Positions 6,163-13,121 of a stretch of DNA of 16,112 nucleotides are shown piece after piece. The position numbers were made by a program, and so were the translations under genes. The stretch is from assembly GCA_018383835.1 (NCBI GenBank), contig JAHAWR010000008.1, positions 1-16,112 of the forward strand. The letters are read 5' to 3'. The stretch's first letter is position 1; each line of letters opens with the position of its first letter. The stretch comes from Candidatus Jordarchaeia archaeon. GTDB lineage: Archaea > Asgardarchaeota > Jordiarchaeia > Jordiarchaeales > Freyrarchaeaceae. The notes under the pieces were generated by a model. That model ran no database searches. It saw nothing but the letters and a program-made list of their open reading frames with translations, and was not told where the DNA came from.

Positions 6163-6402
6163 ATGCCAGTAAAGGTTTCAGTAGAGTGGATTGAAGATAA
6201 GTGTCCTGAGCCTCAACACTGCGGTAAATGCTTGGAAATATGCCCCTGCACAGTCTTCGTTAGATACGCGGCAGATAGAGAACCCGGCAATGAGCCGAAG
6301 CATTACATTATAGTTCCATCATTTCAAAGGTTCTGCATATTATGCCGTAAATGCATCGAAGTATGCCCCAACAACGCTATTAGGATAAGCGTTCAGGGTT
6401 GA
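6163..6402 (+). CDS. Small 4Fe-4S ferredoxin-like protein
   Basis: A 79-aa dicluster-type protein. The second motif is regular, CILCRKCIEVCP at 58-69; the first is altered, Cys14-x5-Cys20-x2-Cys23-x3-Cys27 followed by P-C29, so the first cysteine is spaced five instead of two residues away and there is one extra cysteine. ATG follows the upstream TGA with no gap, and the SD GGAGGAG lies inside the end of the preceding gene, so translation is coupled. Likely a subunit or electron acceptor of the iron-sulfur protein encoded just before. A pyrimidine-rich tract after the stop may end the transcript. Confidence 0.82.
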   Translation: MPVKVSVEWIEDKCPEPQHCGKCLEICPCTVFVRYAADREPGNEPKHYIIVPSFQRFCILCRKCIEVCPNNAIRISVQG

Positions 6403-6403
6403 C

Positions 6404-6422
6404 CATTTCTCCTTTTTCTTTT
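6404..6422 (+). terminator. Pyrimidine tract after the ferredoxin pair
   Basis: The stretch CATTTCTCCTTTTTCTTTT directly follows the second ferredoxin stop and fits an archaeal T-rich terminator, although the CYTH gene begins 14 bases later, so readthrough is likely. Confidence 0.3.
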
Positions 6423-6435
6423 GGAGGATGGATTA

Positions 6436-6972
6436 ATGATAGAAGTCGAGGTCAAATACAGGGTTTCAAGAGAAGTCGTGGATCATATCGTTTCAAAGCT
6501 TTTATCCATAGGTGGAGTGCCCCTAAGCGAGGAGGTTCAAGAAGACTTTTACTTTCAGCACCCATCAAGGGATTTTGCAGTAACCGATGAGGCGTTAAGG
6601 GTTAGGCGTGTCGGGGACAAGGTGGATGTGACTTATAAGGGGCCAAGAATAGACCATAAGTCGAAAACTAGGGAGGAAATCAGAGTTAGGGTTGAGAGCC
6701 TCGATGACTTCATTCTCCTTCTCGAGAGACTAGGTTTTCTTCAAGTCGCAAAGGTTATCAAAACCAGGAAAACCTATAGGCTAGGTGAGACCCTTTTACA
6801 TTTAGATCGCGTTAATGGTGTTGGCTTTTTCATTGAGATTGAAGCAACAGTCGAAAAGAAGGACGAAGTAGAAAGGAAACGTGACGAGTTACTGAGCAAG
6901 GCTGAGAAGTTAGGCATCCCGGCAGAGAGCTTCGAACGCAGGTCTTATCTAGAAATAATACTAGGTATTTGA
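6436..6972 (+). CDS. CYTH-domain protein (CyaB / class IV adenylate cyclase-like)
   Basis: CYTH proteins bind triphosphorylated substrates with divalent metals inside a beta tunnel. The signature ExExK is at residues 3-7 (EVEVK); charged strand residues follow in DEALRVRRVGDKVDVTYKGP, KTREEIRVRV and IEIEATVE, and FERRSYLEIIL closes the domain. The length of 178 aa is that of single-domain CyaB-like members. Most archaeal members have no proven substrate; candidates are cAMP formation from ATP, thiamine triphosphate or tripolyphosphate hydrolysis. ATG at 6436 is preceded by GGAGG at 6423-6427, which settles the start over a TTG at 6421. It lies 33 nt after the ferredoxins but shows no functional link to them. 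Confidence 0.85.
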   Translation: MIEVEVKYRVSREVVDHIVSKLLSIGGVPLSEEVQEDFYFQHPSRDFAVTDEALRVRRVGDKVDVTYKGPRIDHKSKTREEIRVRVESLDDFILLLERLGFLQVAKVIKTRKTYRLGETLLHLDRVNGVGFFIEIEATVEKKDEVERKRDELLSKAEKLGIPAESFERRSYLEIILGI

Positions 6973-7035
6973 AGAAGACTGCTGTATAAAGAACATGTTT
7001 CTCAATGCCATTCGGCCGCGGCTTGCTTAAGGAAA

Positions 7036-7045
7036 ACTTAAATGC
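7036..7045 (+). promoter_or_regulatory. TATA-like box for hypC
   Basis: ACTTAAATGC lies about 50 bases before the GTG at 7092; the start site near 7065 leaves a leader just long enough for the SD and supports the short form of HypC. Confidence 0.4.
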
Positions 7046-7091
7046 CCTCACATTTTAGTAAACATTGGAGACAGTGAGGAGAGTGGTACAC

Positions 7092-7307
7092 GTGTGCCTT
7101 GGAGTTCCAGCAAAGGTTCTGGAAATACGTGGCGAGAAAGCCTTAGTCGACTTTGGAGGTGTAACTAGGGAGACTTTTATTACGTTGCTCGACGATGTTA
7201 AAGTAGGAGATTACGTGATGATTCACACGGGTTACGCAATCGAGAAGCTTAAACCGGAAGAAGCTGAGGAAACCCTCAAAATGTTTAAGGAGATCATCGA
7301 ACTGTAG
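7092..7307 (+). CDS. hypC: HypC/HupF-type [NiFe]-hydrogenase maturation chaperone
   Basis: HypC carries the Fe(CN)2CO unit together with HypD and hands it to the hydrogenase large subunit; its N-terminal cysteine, second after the initiator Met, is essential. Using GTG at 7092 gives MCLGVPAKVLEI, the HypC N-terminal motif (MCLxxPxKV), then VDFGGVTRET and GDYVMIHTGYAIEKL, the second conserved block. The product is 71 aa, within the family's 70-90 range. GGAG lies ten bases upstream. A longer reading from TTG at 7065 would bury the cysteine and is rejected. No other hyp gene or hydrogenase is in the window, so the protein may serve a remote hydrogenase locus or another process. It ends tail-to-tail with the epimerase gene, overlapping it by 14 bases. 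Confidence 0.88.
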   Translation: MCLGVPAKVLEIRGEKALVDFGGVTRETFITLLDDVKVGDYVMIHTGYAIEKLKPEEAEETLKMFKEIIEL

Positions 7308-8298
7308 TTAAATTTTGGCTGAAATACTCTCTATACCATTCTATCGTTTTCTTAAGCCCTTCCCTTAAAGGAGTTTTCGCCTTAAATCCAAGTACTCTCT
7401 CGGCTTTCTTCACGTCAGGAATCCTCCTCCTTATGTCTTCATAGCTCTCACCATAAAACTCTTCGTAGGGTATATGTTTTGGCTCAATAAACTCATTGCC
7501 TGAAAGCTCTATGATCATTCTGGCAAGCTGATTTATCGTAACCTCCTCCTTGCTCCCTACATTGAATACTTCCCCCACAGCATCCTTTTTGCTGGCAGCC
7601 AACACAGTCGCCTCCACGGCATCTGAAATATAAGTGAAAGCTCTAGTCTGTTCTCCATCCCCATGAATTAAAGGAGGCTCCCCCCCCAAAACCCTCCTTA
7701 TGAAAATTGGGATAACCCCACTATAGTCGCTGGTCTCCTGTCTTGGCCCATACACGTTGAAGTAGCGCAGGATAACCATAGGGAAACCATAAGCCTCATA
7801 GTAAGCAAAGAGGAAGTGCTCGTCCACCGCCTTGGACGTCGAGTAACACCATCTAGCTATACTCGTCGCCCCAAGAACCCTGTCCTCGTTTTCTCTCAGA
7901 GGAATTCTCTCGCTTTTACCATAGACCTCGCTCGTTGAAGCAAAAACAAACCTCTCTACTCCTTCCCTAAGGCACTCCTCTACCAAGTTGTGAGTGCCGA
8001 AGATGTTTGTGGTCATCACGTCCAATGGTCTTTCAACATATTTTTTGACGCCAACAACTGCTGCTTGATGGATGACGACATCGACATCCTTTACTGCCTC
8101 TCTTACTATTTTCTTATCCAATATGTCTCCCTTAATCAGGGTGAAGCCATTACGCCCCAAGTGATGTTTGACATTACTAATCTTACCGCTTGAGAAGTTA
8201 TCGAGCACCACAACCTCATTATCCCTGATCAGCCAGTCAACTAAGTGAGATCCTATAAAGCCGGCTCCTCCAGTTACCAGCACAAGTTTACCCTTCAT
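7294..8298 (-). CDS. NAD-dependent nucleotide-sugar epimerase/dehydratase (extended SDR, UDP-glucose 4-epimerase-like)
   Basis: An extended short-chain dehydrogenase of 334 aa, the usual length. The NAD site is TGGAGFIGSH at 9-18 with Asp33 in VLDNFSSG, indicating NAD rather than NADP. Catalytic residues are the serine/threonine of FASTSEVYG near 121-123 and the YxxxK pair Tyr152 and Lys156 in YSTSK. RYFNVYGPRQ (178-187) and the later VFNVGS block are typical of UDP-glucose/UDP-GlcNAc 4-epimerases and close relatives; the exact sugar cannot be fixed from motifs. Its ATG overlaps the end of the nucleotidyltransferase gene by 11 bases, so the two are co-translated and probably act on the same sugar: activation followed by epimerisation. 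Confidence 0.9.
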   Translation of the reverse strand: MKGKLVLVTGGAGFIGSHLVDWLIRDNEVVVLDNFSSGKISNVKHHLGRNGFTLIKGDILDKKIVREAVKDVDVVIHQAAVVGVKKYVERPLDVMTTNIFGTHNLVEECLREGVERFVFASTSEVYGKSERIPLRENEDRVLGATSIARWCYSTSKAVDEHFLFAYYEAYGFPMVILRYFNVYGPRQETSDYSGVIPIFIRRVLGGEPPLIHGDGEQTRAFTYISDAVEATVLAASKKDAVGEVFNVGSKEEVTINQLARMIIELSGNEFIEPKHIPYEEFYGESYEDIRRRIPDVKKAERVLGFKAKTPLREGLKKTIEWYREYFSQNLTTVR

Positions 8299-9454
8299 TA
8301 TTTATTTCCTCCCATTTTAGTTTTATTGAGGAGTTAGGGCCAAGCATACTCCCTGACGAAAATGAGATACCTGGACCTATGACAGAATTGTCCCCTATTA
8401 CGACGCCGAAAACCTTACTGTCCCCGCTTGCTCTTACACTAGACCCTATCCTGCAACCCTCTCCTATTATACTGTCCGTTATCCGCACGTTATTTGATAT
8501 AAGCGTATGCGACATCACTATGGCGTTCCGCAGCTCAACATTCTCTATTAACTTAACATCGCTCCCTATCTCGACGTTAGGCCCTATGATACACCCCGGC
8601 CCTATTTCGCATCTTTCCCCTATCACCGTAGGACCAAATATCTTTGCTCCCTCGTAGATCACCGTGTCACGTCCTATCTGAACTGGGCCACGTATCTCCA
8701 CTTCTCTCTGAACCTCCCCTAACACGTAAAACTCTGAGAGCTCTGACAGGAACTTCTGGCTGGCCTCTAAGAGATCTGTAGGCCTCCCTGTGTCTTTCCA
8801 CCACTTCTTGGTGAGATACCCATAAACCGGGTAACCCCTATCCACCATTAGCTGGACGGCATCTGTGATCTCGTATTCGCCTCTCCAAGACGGCTTAAGA
8901 TCATTTACGCATTCCCAGAACTCGTTCTCAAAAACATAGAGCCCTGCTATTATGAGGTTTGAAGGCGGAACCTTCGGCTTTTCGACAAGCCGCTCGATTC
9001 TGAACCCATCTGCAACTTTAACTACGCCGAAAAGTGTGGGGTCCGCCGCCTCGGAAATAGCTATGGTAGCCTTAGCCTCCCTTTTAAGATGGAAAGATAA
9101 CACGTCCTTCAAGTTGAGCTTAAACAGAACATCCCCCAAAACCGTGATGAAGCGCTCCTCTCCCTCCAGCAGGTCGCGGGCCACCGAGACCGCATGGGCA
9201 AGGCCTAGCGGCTTCCTCTGCTCAGCATACTCTATGCTCACGTCGAAGCGAGCCCCGTCGCCAAAGTACTCTGTTATGTACTCGCTTTCGGAACCAATCA
9301 CCATAACTAATTCGTTTATGCCTCCAGCCCGCAGAAAATTTACTATATGCTCTAAAATGGGTTTTCCAGCAACGGGGAGCATGTGTTTTGGTCGAGTAAA
9401 CGTAAGGGGACGCATACGTGTCCCCTTCCCCGCTGCTAAGATAACCGCTTTCAA
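8288..9454 (-). CDS. Sugar-1-phosphate nucleotidyltransferase with C-terminal left-handed beta-helix (GlmU/RmlA-like)
   Basis: The N-terminal domain has the nucleotidyltransferase signature LAAGKGTRMRPLT with a following PK (residues 6-23), VLGDVLFK around residue 105, EKP near 155 and WKDTGRP near 220. From about residue 245 to 375 are hexapeptide repeats of the I-G-x-x-x-x type (IGRDTVI, IGERCEI, IGSDVKL, IGEGCRI, IGDNSVIGPG), forming a left-handed helix as in acetyltransferases. This domain order matches archaeal enzymes that make UDP-glucose, dTDP-glucose or UDP-GlcNAc; the last would also need acetyltransferase activity from the helix. The start TTG at 9452-9454 has GGTGG upstream and gives MKAVILAAGKG, typical of the family; an upstream ATG would add 15 unrelated residues. 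388 aa. It shares a bidirectional promoter region with the SIS-domain gene. Confidence 0.88.
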   Translation of the reverse strand: MKAVILAAGKGTRMRPLTFTRPKHMLPVAGKPILEHIVNFLRAGGINELVMVIGSESEYITEYFGDGARFDVSIEYAEQRKPLGLAHAVSVARDLLEGEERFITVLGDVLFKLNLKDVLSFHLKREAKATIAISEAADPTLFGVVKVADGFRIERLVEKPKVPPSNLIIAGLYVFENEFWECVNDLKPSWRGEYEITDAVQLMVDRGYPVYGYLTKKWWKDTGRPTDLLEASQKFLSELSEFYVLGEVQREVEIRGPVQIGRDTVIYEGAKIFGPTVIGERCEIGPGCIIGPNVEIGSDVKLIENVELRNAIVMSHTLISNNVRITDSIIGEGCRIGSSVRASGDSKVFGVVIGDNSVIGPGISFSSGSMLGPNSSIKLKWEEINNEG

Positions 9455-9497
9455 GTCAAACCACCATAGGGAACTGCTTCCTGCGGGAAAACCATCC

Positions 9498-9507
9498 AAA
9501 TTATAAC
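9498..9507 (-). promoter_or_regulatory. TATA-like box for the nucleotidyltransferase-epimerase unit
   Basis: Minus-strand GTTATAATTT lies about 45-50 bases before the TTG start at 9454, placing transcription near 9475. Confidence 0.45.
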
Positions 9508-9511
9508 CTCG

Positions 9512-9523
9512 TTAATATAAAAG
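9512..9523 (+). promoter_or_regulatory. TATA box for the SIS-domain gene
   Basis: TTAATATAAAAG is a strong archaeal TATA match; start near 9545 gives a leader of about 20 bases that still contains the SD at 9555-9560. The box is partly symmetric and could also drive the minus strand. Confidence 0.55.
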
Positions 9524-9566
9524 TTATTTTTAATGTATTCTGTGTGATCTTTTGGGAGGGAGAATA

Positions 9567-10721
9567 TTGGATTGGAGTGAGCTTGAAAAGCTGGACTCAA
9601 CAGGCATGAAGGAATCTATTCTGCTTCAAGGGGAGAGCGTGAAGCAATCCATAAAGGAGAGCCATAAAACTATATTAGAGGTGGCTGAAAGCGTCAGATT
9701 CAGCAATATTCTGATGACTGGCGCGGGGGACAAGTACCTGATACCGATGATCTCGGAATACATCTGGGAGTACTTTTCCGACATCCCTATAAAAACGGTA
9801 CATTCTAGGACGCTGGTGGATAATCCTCCGCGATGGATTGGAAAGGACACGCTTGCCATACTCCTCTCCCAGTCGGGGACGACTAAAGACACGTTAGACG
9901 CTATGGAACTGTGCACTTCTAGGGGCAGTAAGTGCGTGGCTATAACTAACAGGTGGGAAAAATCAGAGGGCCGCTCACTGCTTGACCTCGAAGATAGTGG
10001 AGGATACGTCATCAGAACCAAAACTAAGCCTTACCCGGAGAAGCCCCTTCCATCAACAGGAACCTTTCATGCAACCTTGTCCCTACTGAACCTACTACTA
10101 TTAGAATTGCTTGCCTTCTCCCGGAACGACGTCGATGTTGAGCATGCCTTAGCCCTTCAAACAAAAACTATACCTGACTTAACTGACAAGCTGAGTAAAT
10201 CCAGCAGAGTAATCGAGTGGGGTAAAATGGCTGCGGAGTGGGGATTCAAGTACGTGGACAAAATGTTTTATGTGATGGGTGATGGGCCAAGATATCCTAT
10301 TGCCAGAAAACATGCTCTTATCATGCTTATGGAAGGTGTCAAAGCAGACGCTTGCGACGTAAGAATGGAGGAGTTTGTACATTCGCTAATAGAAACACTT
10401 GAAGAAGACAACAAAGATAAAAAGCCTCTCATAGTGCTCAAGCCTCCAAACCAAACAAAAACCACAGAGATATTTCAACTCGTCAAACGCGTCTGGGAGC
10501 GACAGGCGGGAAAAGAGAAGATACTCGAAGCCACACCCCAAGGAATAGATGAAAAAATACTACTCCCAGAAGGCAGTTTAGAAAGCCTTCTTTCCACTCC
10601 GTTATATGCAGTACCCTTAGAGTGGCAAGCGTTCTACTTAGCCCTTCTAAGAGGAGTTGACCCTGGGGTCTCGAAGCTAGTAGGGAAAATAAGAAGCATA
10701 GACACTCTAGCAAAAATATAG
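9567..10721 (+). CDS. Double-SIS-domain sugar-phosphate isomerase, GlmS-like without glutaminase domain
   Basis: The 384-aa product contains two SIS domains. The first has ILMTGAGDKYL near residues 48-58 and the phosphosugar-binding LLSQSGTTKDTLDAM at 99-113 followed by SKCVAITN; the second starts near 215 with FYVMGDGPRYPIARKHALIM and MEGVKADACDVRMEEFVHS, resembling the isomerase half of glucosamine-6-phosphate synthase and archaeal glucosamine-6-phosphate deaminase. The N-terminal glutaminase domain of GlmS, with its Cys1, is absent. I infer interconversion of fructose-6-phosphate and glucosamine-6-phosphate (with free ammonia or in the deaminating direction) or a related aldose-ketose isomerisation. 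TTG at 9567 has GGGAGGG six bases upstream. Divergent from the nucleotidyltransferase, so a shared sugar-nucleotide pathway is likely. Confidence 0.8.
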   Translation: MDWSELEKLDSTGMKESILLQGESVKQSIKESHKTILEVAESVRFSNILMTGAGDKYLIPMISEYIWEYFSDIPIKTVHSRTLVDNPPRWIGKDTLAILLSQSGTTKDTLDAMELCTSRGSKCVAITNRWEKSEGRSLLDLEDSGGYVIRTKTKPYPEKPLPSTGTFHATLSLLNLLLLELLAFSRNDVDVEHALALQTKTIPDLTDKLSKSSRVIEWGKMAAEWGFKYVDKMFYVMGDGPRYPIARKHALIMLMEGVKADACDVRMEEFVHSLIETLEEDNKDKKPLIVLKPPNQTKTTEIFQLVKRVWERQAGKEKILEATPQGIDEKILLPEGSLESLLSTPLYAVPLEWQAFYLALLRGVDPGVSKLVGKIRSIDTLAKI

Positions 10722-10761
10722 AAAGTAAGAGAAGGCATCAAGGTACGGTTGTAATTTCAAA

Positions 10762-10784
10762 TTTTCTTAATTTTTCTCTCTTAT
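10762..10784 (+). terminator. T-rich tract between convergent genes
   Basis: TTTTCTTAATTTTTCTCTCTT follows the sugar isomerase stop by about 40 bases and overlaps the end of the convergent uS19 gene; it suits an archaeal terminator for the plus-strand gene. Confidence 0.4.
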
Positions 10785-11185
10785 TTGAGGGGGACATACA
10801 TAGACGAGCGGGTTGCTCCGACCCCCGGGGCGCCATGCGTGACCTTCTTGCAAGTGATAGAGAACTCCCCCAAATAGTGCCCAATCATTTCAGGTCTTAT
10901 CTCTACTGGTATGAATTCTTTACCGTTGTAGACTGCAATGGTCAATCCAACCATTTCCGGCAAGACGACAATATCCCTGTTATATGTTCTCACGACGACC
11001 TTCTTCCCCTTTTTGAGGGCTCTCCTCGCTTGCCTGATCTTCTCTAACAGCTTCTTGTGGCGCGGGGGTAACCCCCTGATCAAGCTTCTCCTCTGTCTTG
11101 AAGGTAATAACTTTATGAAGTCGTCCATCGGCATTTTTTGGAGTTCCTCTAACGTATAGCCTCTGTACGTGAACTCTTTAGGCAT
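10781..11185 (-). CDS. rps19: 30S ribosomal protein S19 (uS19)
   Basis: uS19 sits in the head of the small subunit near the A-site tRNA and bridges to the large subunit. The 134-aa product has the archaeal/eukaryotic N-terminal extension (FTYRGYTLEELQ, LPSRQRRSLIRG), then the universal core: VVVRTYNRDIVVLPEMVG, IAVYNGKEFIPVEIRPEMIG, HYLGEFS and a C-terminal GAPGVGATRSS. All parts look intact. The start ATG follows GGGGATGA. It has its own TATA box and is flanked by a sugar isomerase and metG, not by rpl2 and rpl22 as in the usual archaeal S10-spc cluster, so it has been relocated or is a second copy. Confidence 0.95.
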   Translation of the reverse strand: MPKEFTYRGYTLEELQKMPMDDFIKLLPSRQRRSLIRGLPPRHKKLLEKIRQARRALKKGKKVVVRTYNRDIVVLPEMVGLTIAVYNGKEFIPVEIRPEMIGHYLGEFSITCKKVTHGAPGVGATRSSMYVPLK

Positions 11186-11220
11186 ACTTCATCCCCTTTG
11201 AATACTATTTCGCGTAGAGA

Positions 11221-11230
11221 GATTTAAAAG
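11221..11230 (-). promoter_or_regulatory. TATA box for uS19
   Basis: Minus-strand CTTTTAAATC is 36-45 bases before the ATG, placing the start site about 12 bases upstream of the gene with room for the SD. Confidence 0.5.
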
Positions 11231-11308
11231 GTTAATGGGTGAGCGAGATACCACTTCCAAGCTTCGGCTTCAATAAATACGGTGACGCTTAATTCTTAAT
11301 GCTTTTGG

Positions 11309-11321
11309 TAATATTTAATTA
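11309..11321 (+). promoter_or_regulatory. TATA-like box for metG
   Basis: TAATATTTAATTA lies about 40 bases before the TTG start at 11355, so the leader would be short but still include the SD GGAGGG at 11343-11348. Confidence 0.45.
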
Positions 11322-11354
11322 CCAGTTTAGTGTTGGTTGCTTGGAGGGATCGCT

Positions 11355-13037
11355 TTGCGCAGAGTGCTAGTTACGGCGGCGCTACCCTACACTAACTCGG
11401 ATCTCCATCTTGGACACGCCTTCAGCACGTACATTCCTGCAGACATTTTCTCTCGCTTCTGCAGACTTAATGGGTGGGATGTAGTTTTTGTTTGCGGTAG
11501 TGACGAGCATGGAACCCCCATCTCAGTCGCAGCTAGAGAAGCGGGCCGCACACCCCTAGAACACGCCGACTACTTCCGGCGGCGCCAGATAGAAGACTTG
11601 GAAAAGCTTGGGATAAGCTTCGACAATTATCACAGGACGCACAGCGAGGAGAACAAAGAACTAACAGAAGAGTTTCTTTTAAAGCTTAGGAAGAACGGCT
11701 ACATATACAAGAAGAAGGTTAAGCTTTTCTACTGTGAAACGGACAAGGTGTATCTGCCCGACAGAATGATCAAGGGGAGGTGCCCTTACTGCGGGGCAGA
11801 GGATCAGTATAGTGACGCTTGTGAAGTTTGCGGCAGAACCATAGAACCCGGAATGATACTCGAACCATACTGTATCCTTTGTAGGTCTCCTCCATCTACT
11901 AGGAGTGAGGAACACTTCATATTCAAGCTGAGCGCCTTCTCCAACAGATTACTGGAGTGGTTAGAGTCTAAGAGCGATGAGGACTTCTCGAGGGACGTTG
12001 TCAACTATGTTGTCCAGTGGATCAAATCTGGACTGCAAGACTGGGACATAACGAGGGAAGATTATTGGGGTTTTAAGCTGCCCTACGAGGATGCTAAAGG
12101 CAACCAGTATGTGTACGTTTGGTTCGATGCCCCAATCGGGTACATTGCATCCACGGTCAACTGGAGTAAGAAAACTGGGCAGGACTGGAGAAACTACTGG
12201 ATGGGGGACTGCCTAATAGCCCACTTCATAGGGAAAGACATAATATATCACCACCTTCTCTTCTGGCCAGCCATGCTGATGGGCGTCGGAGGATACACTC
12301 TCCCAGGCAAGTATGTTGTAAATGGGTACCTTACTCTTGAAGGGCGGAAAATGAGTAAGAGTAGAAGATGGTTTGTTCCACTCAAGCGCGTCTTAGACAA
12401 GTTCCCTGCAGATTACATTCGATTCTACTTGGCGTCTAAGGCTTCTAATAATGTTAGTGATAACGACTTCAGCTGGCTTGAGTTTATGAGCAAGATAAAC
12501 GGGGACTTAGTGGACAACATAGGGAACTTCGCTCATCGCGTTTTGACATTTATTTTTAGGTGGTTCGATAGAAGGGTGCCAGCACCCGGCGATATGGACG
12601 AACAGGATAACGAATTCACTTCTAGCTTCATGAGAATAATCGAAGAGGTGGAGAAAGAATACGAGAAATGTGACTTCTTACAGGTTATTAAGCGCATTGT
12701 TGAGGCCTTTAAAAGAGCGAACAGCTACTTTACCGCGAAAGCTCCGTGGGAAGCCGTAAAGAAGGATAGAAAAAATGGAAGTGATGCTGCCACTTCACTT
12801 TACATCTGCATAAACTTCCTATACTCGACGGCGATCTGCCTCTACCCTATTATCCCATCGTCCATGGAGCGGCTGTTTGAGATGATGAATGTGAGGCCAG
12901 AGTCGTGGAATTCTGCCAAGCGCTTCAGTATAGCAGCTGGGCATTTGATCAACGAACCAAAGCCGCTCTTTAGAAAAATATCGGAGGATGAAGTGAAAGC
13001 TGAGATAAAAGCGCTGGAGGACGGGTTGATCACCTGA
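11355..13037 (+). CDS. metG: Methionyl-tRNA synthetase
   Basis: Class I synthetase charging initiator and elongator tRNA-Met. HLGH is at residues 18-21 (class HIGH motif), GSDEHGTPI at about 48-56, WFDAPIGY at about 256-263, and KMSKS at 332-336. The connective-peptide zinc region has three CxxC pairs, CPYC, CEVC and CILC at roughly 143-176, plus Cys127, consistent with one or two zinc sites (archaeal type usually two knuckles). The anticodon-binding helical domain follows to the end at 560 aa; the C-terminal EMAP/Trbp111 dimerisation domain is absent. TTG at 11355 has GGAGGG six bases upstream and gives MRRVLVTAALPYTN, the standard N terminus. Followed after 84 bases by ahcY, which has its own TATA-like box. 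Confidence 0.95.
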   Translation: MRRVLVTAALPYTNSDLHLGHAFSTYIPADIFSRFCRLNGWDVVFVCGSDEHGTPISVAAREAGRTPLEHADYFRRRQIEDLEKLGISFDNYHRTHSEENKELTEEFLLKLRKNGYIYKKKVKLFYCETDKVYLPDRMIKGRCPYCGAEDQYSDACEVCGRTIEPGMILEPYCILCRSPPSTRSEEHFIFKLSAFSNRLLEWLESKSDEDFSRDVVNYVVQWIKSGLQDWDITREDYWGFKLPYEDAKGNQYVYVWFDAPIGYIASTVNWSKKTGQDWRNYWMGDCLIAHFIGKDIIYHHLLFWPAMLMGVGGYTLPGKYVVNGYLTLEGRKMSKSRRWFVPLKRVLDKFPADYIRFYLASKASNNVSDNDFSWLEFMSKINGDLVDNIGNFAHRVLTFIFRWFDRRVPAPGDMDEQDNEFTSSFMRIIEEVEKEYEKCDFLQVIKRIVEAFKRANSYFTAKAPWEAVKKDRKNGSDAATSLYICINFLYSTAICLYPIIPSSMERLFEMMNVRPESWNSAKRFSIAAGHLINEPKPLFRKISEDEVKAEIKALEDGLIT

Positions 13038-13070
13038 AACTGCTCGCAGAAACCATGAAAATAAAGAAAG

Positions 13071-13085
13071 ATAAAAGTTTAAAAC
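13071..13085 (+). promoter_or_regulatory. TATA-like A/T tract for ahcY
   Basis: ATAAAAGTTTAAAAC lies about 40-50 bases before the TTG start of ahcY. It suggests transcription independent of metG, with a start near 13100 and the SD AGGTGG at 13111-13116 in the leader. Confidence 0.45.
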
Positions 13086-13121
13086 GTCTTCCTTGAAGGT
13101 TTAGGGAAAGAGGTGGTTTAA

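Noticed and set aside
8952..9506. 184-codon open frame on the plus strand
   Set aside because: Antisense of the nucleotidyltransferase; serine/proline-rich shadow translation with no motif.
9512..9540. Replication origin in the A/T-rich divergent gap
   Set aside because: Only about 110 bases, no repeated origin-recognition motif, and the A/T content is explained by two TATA boxes.
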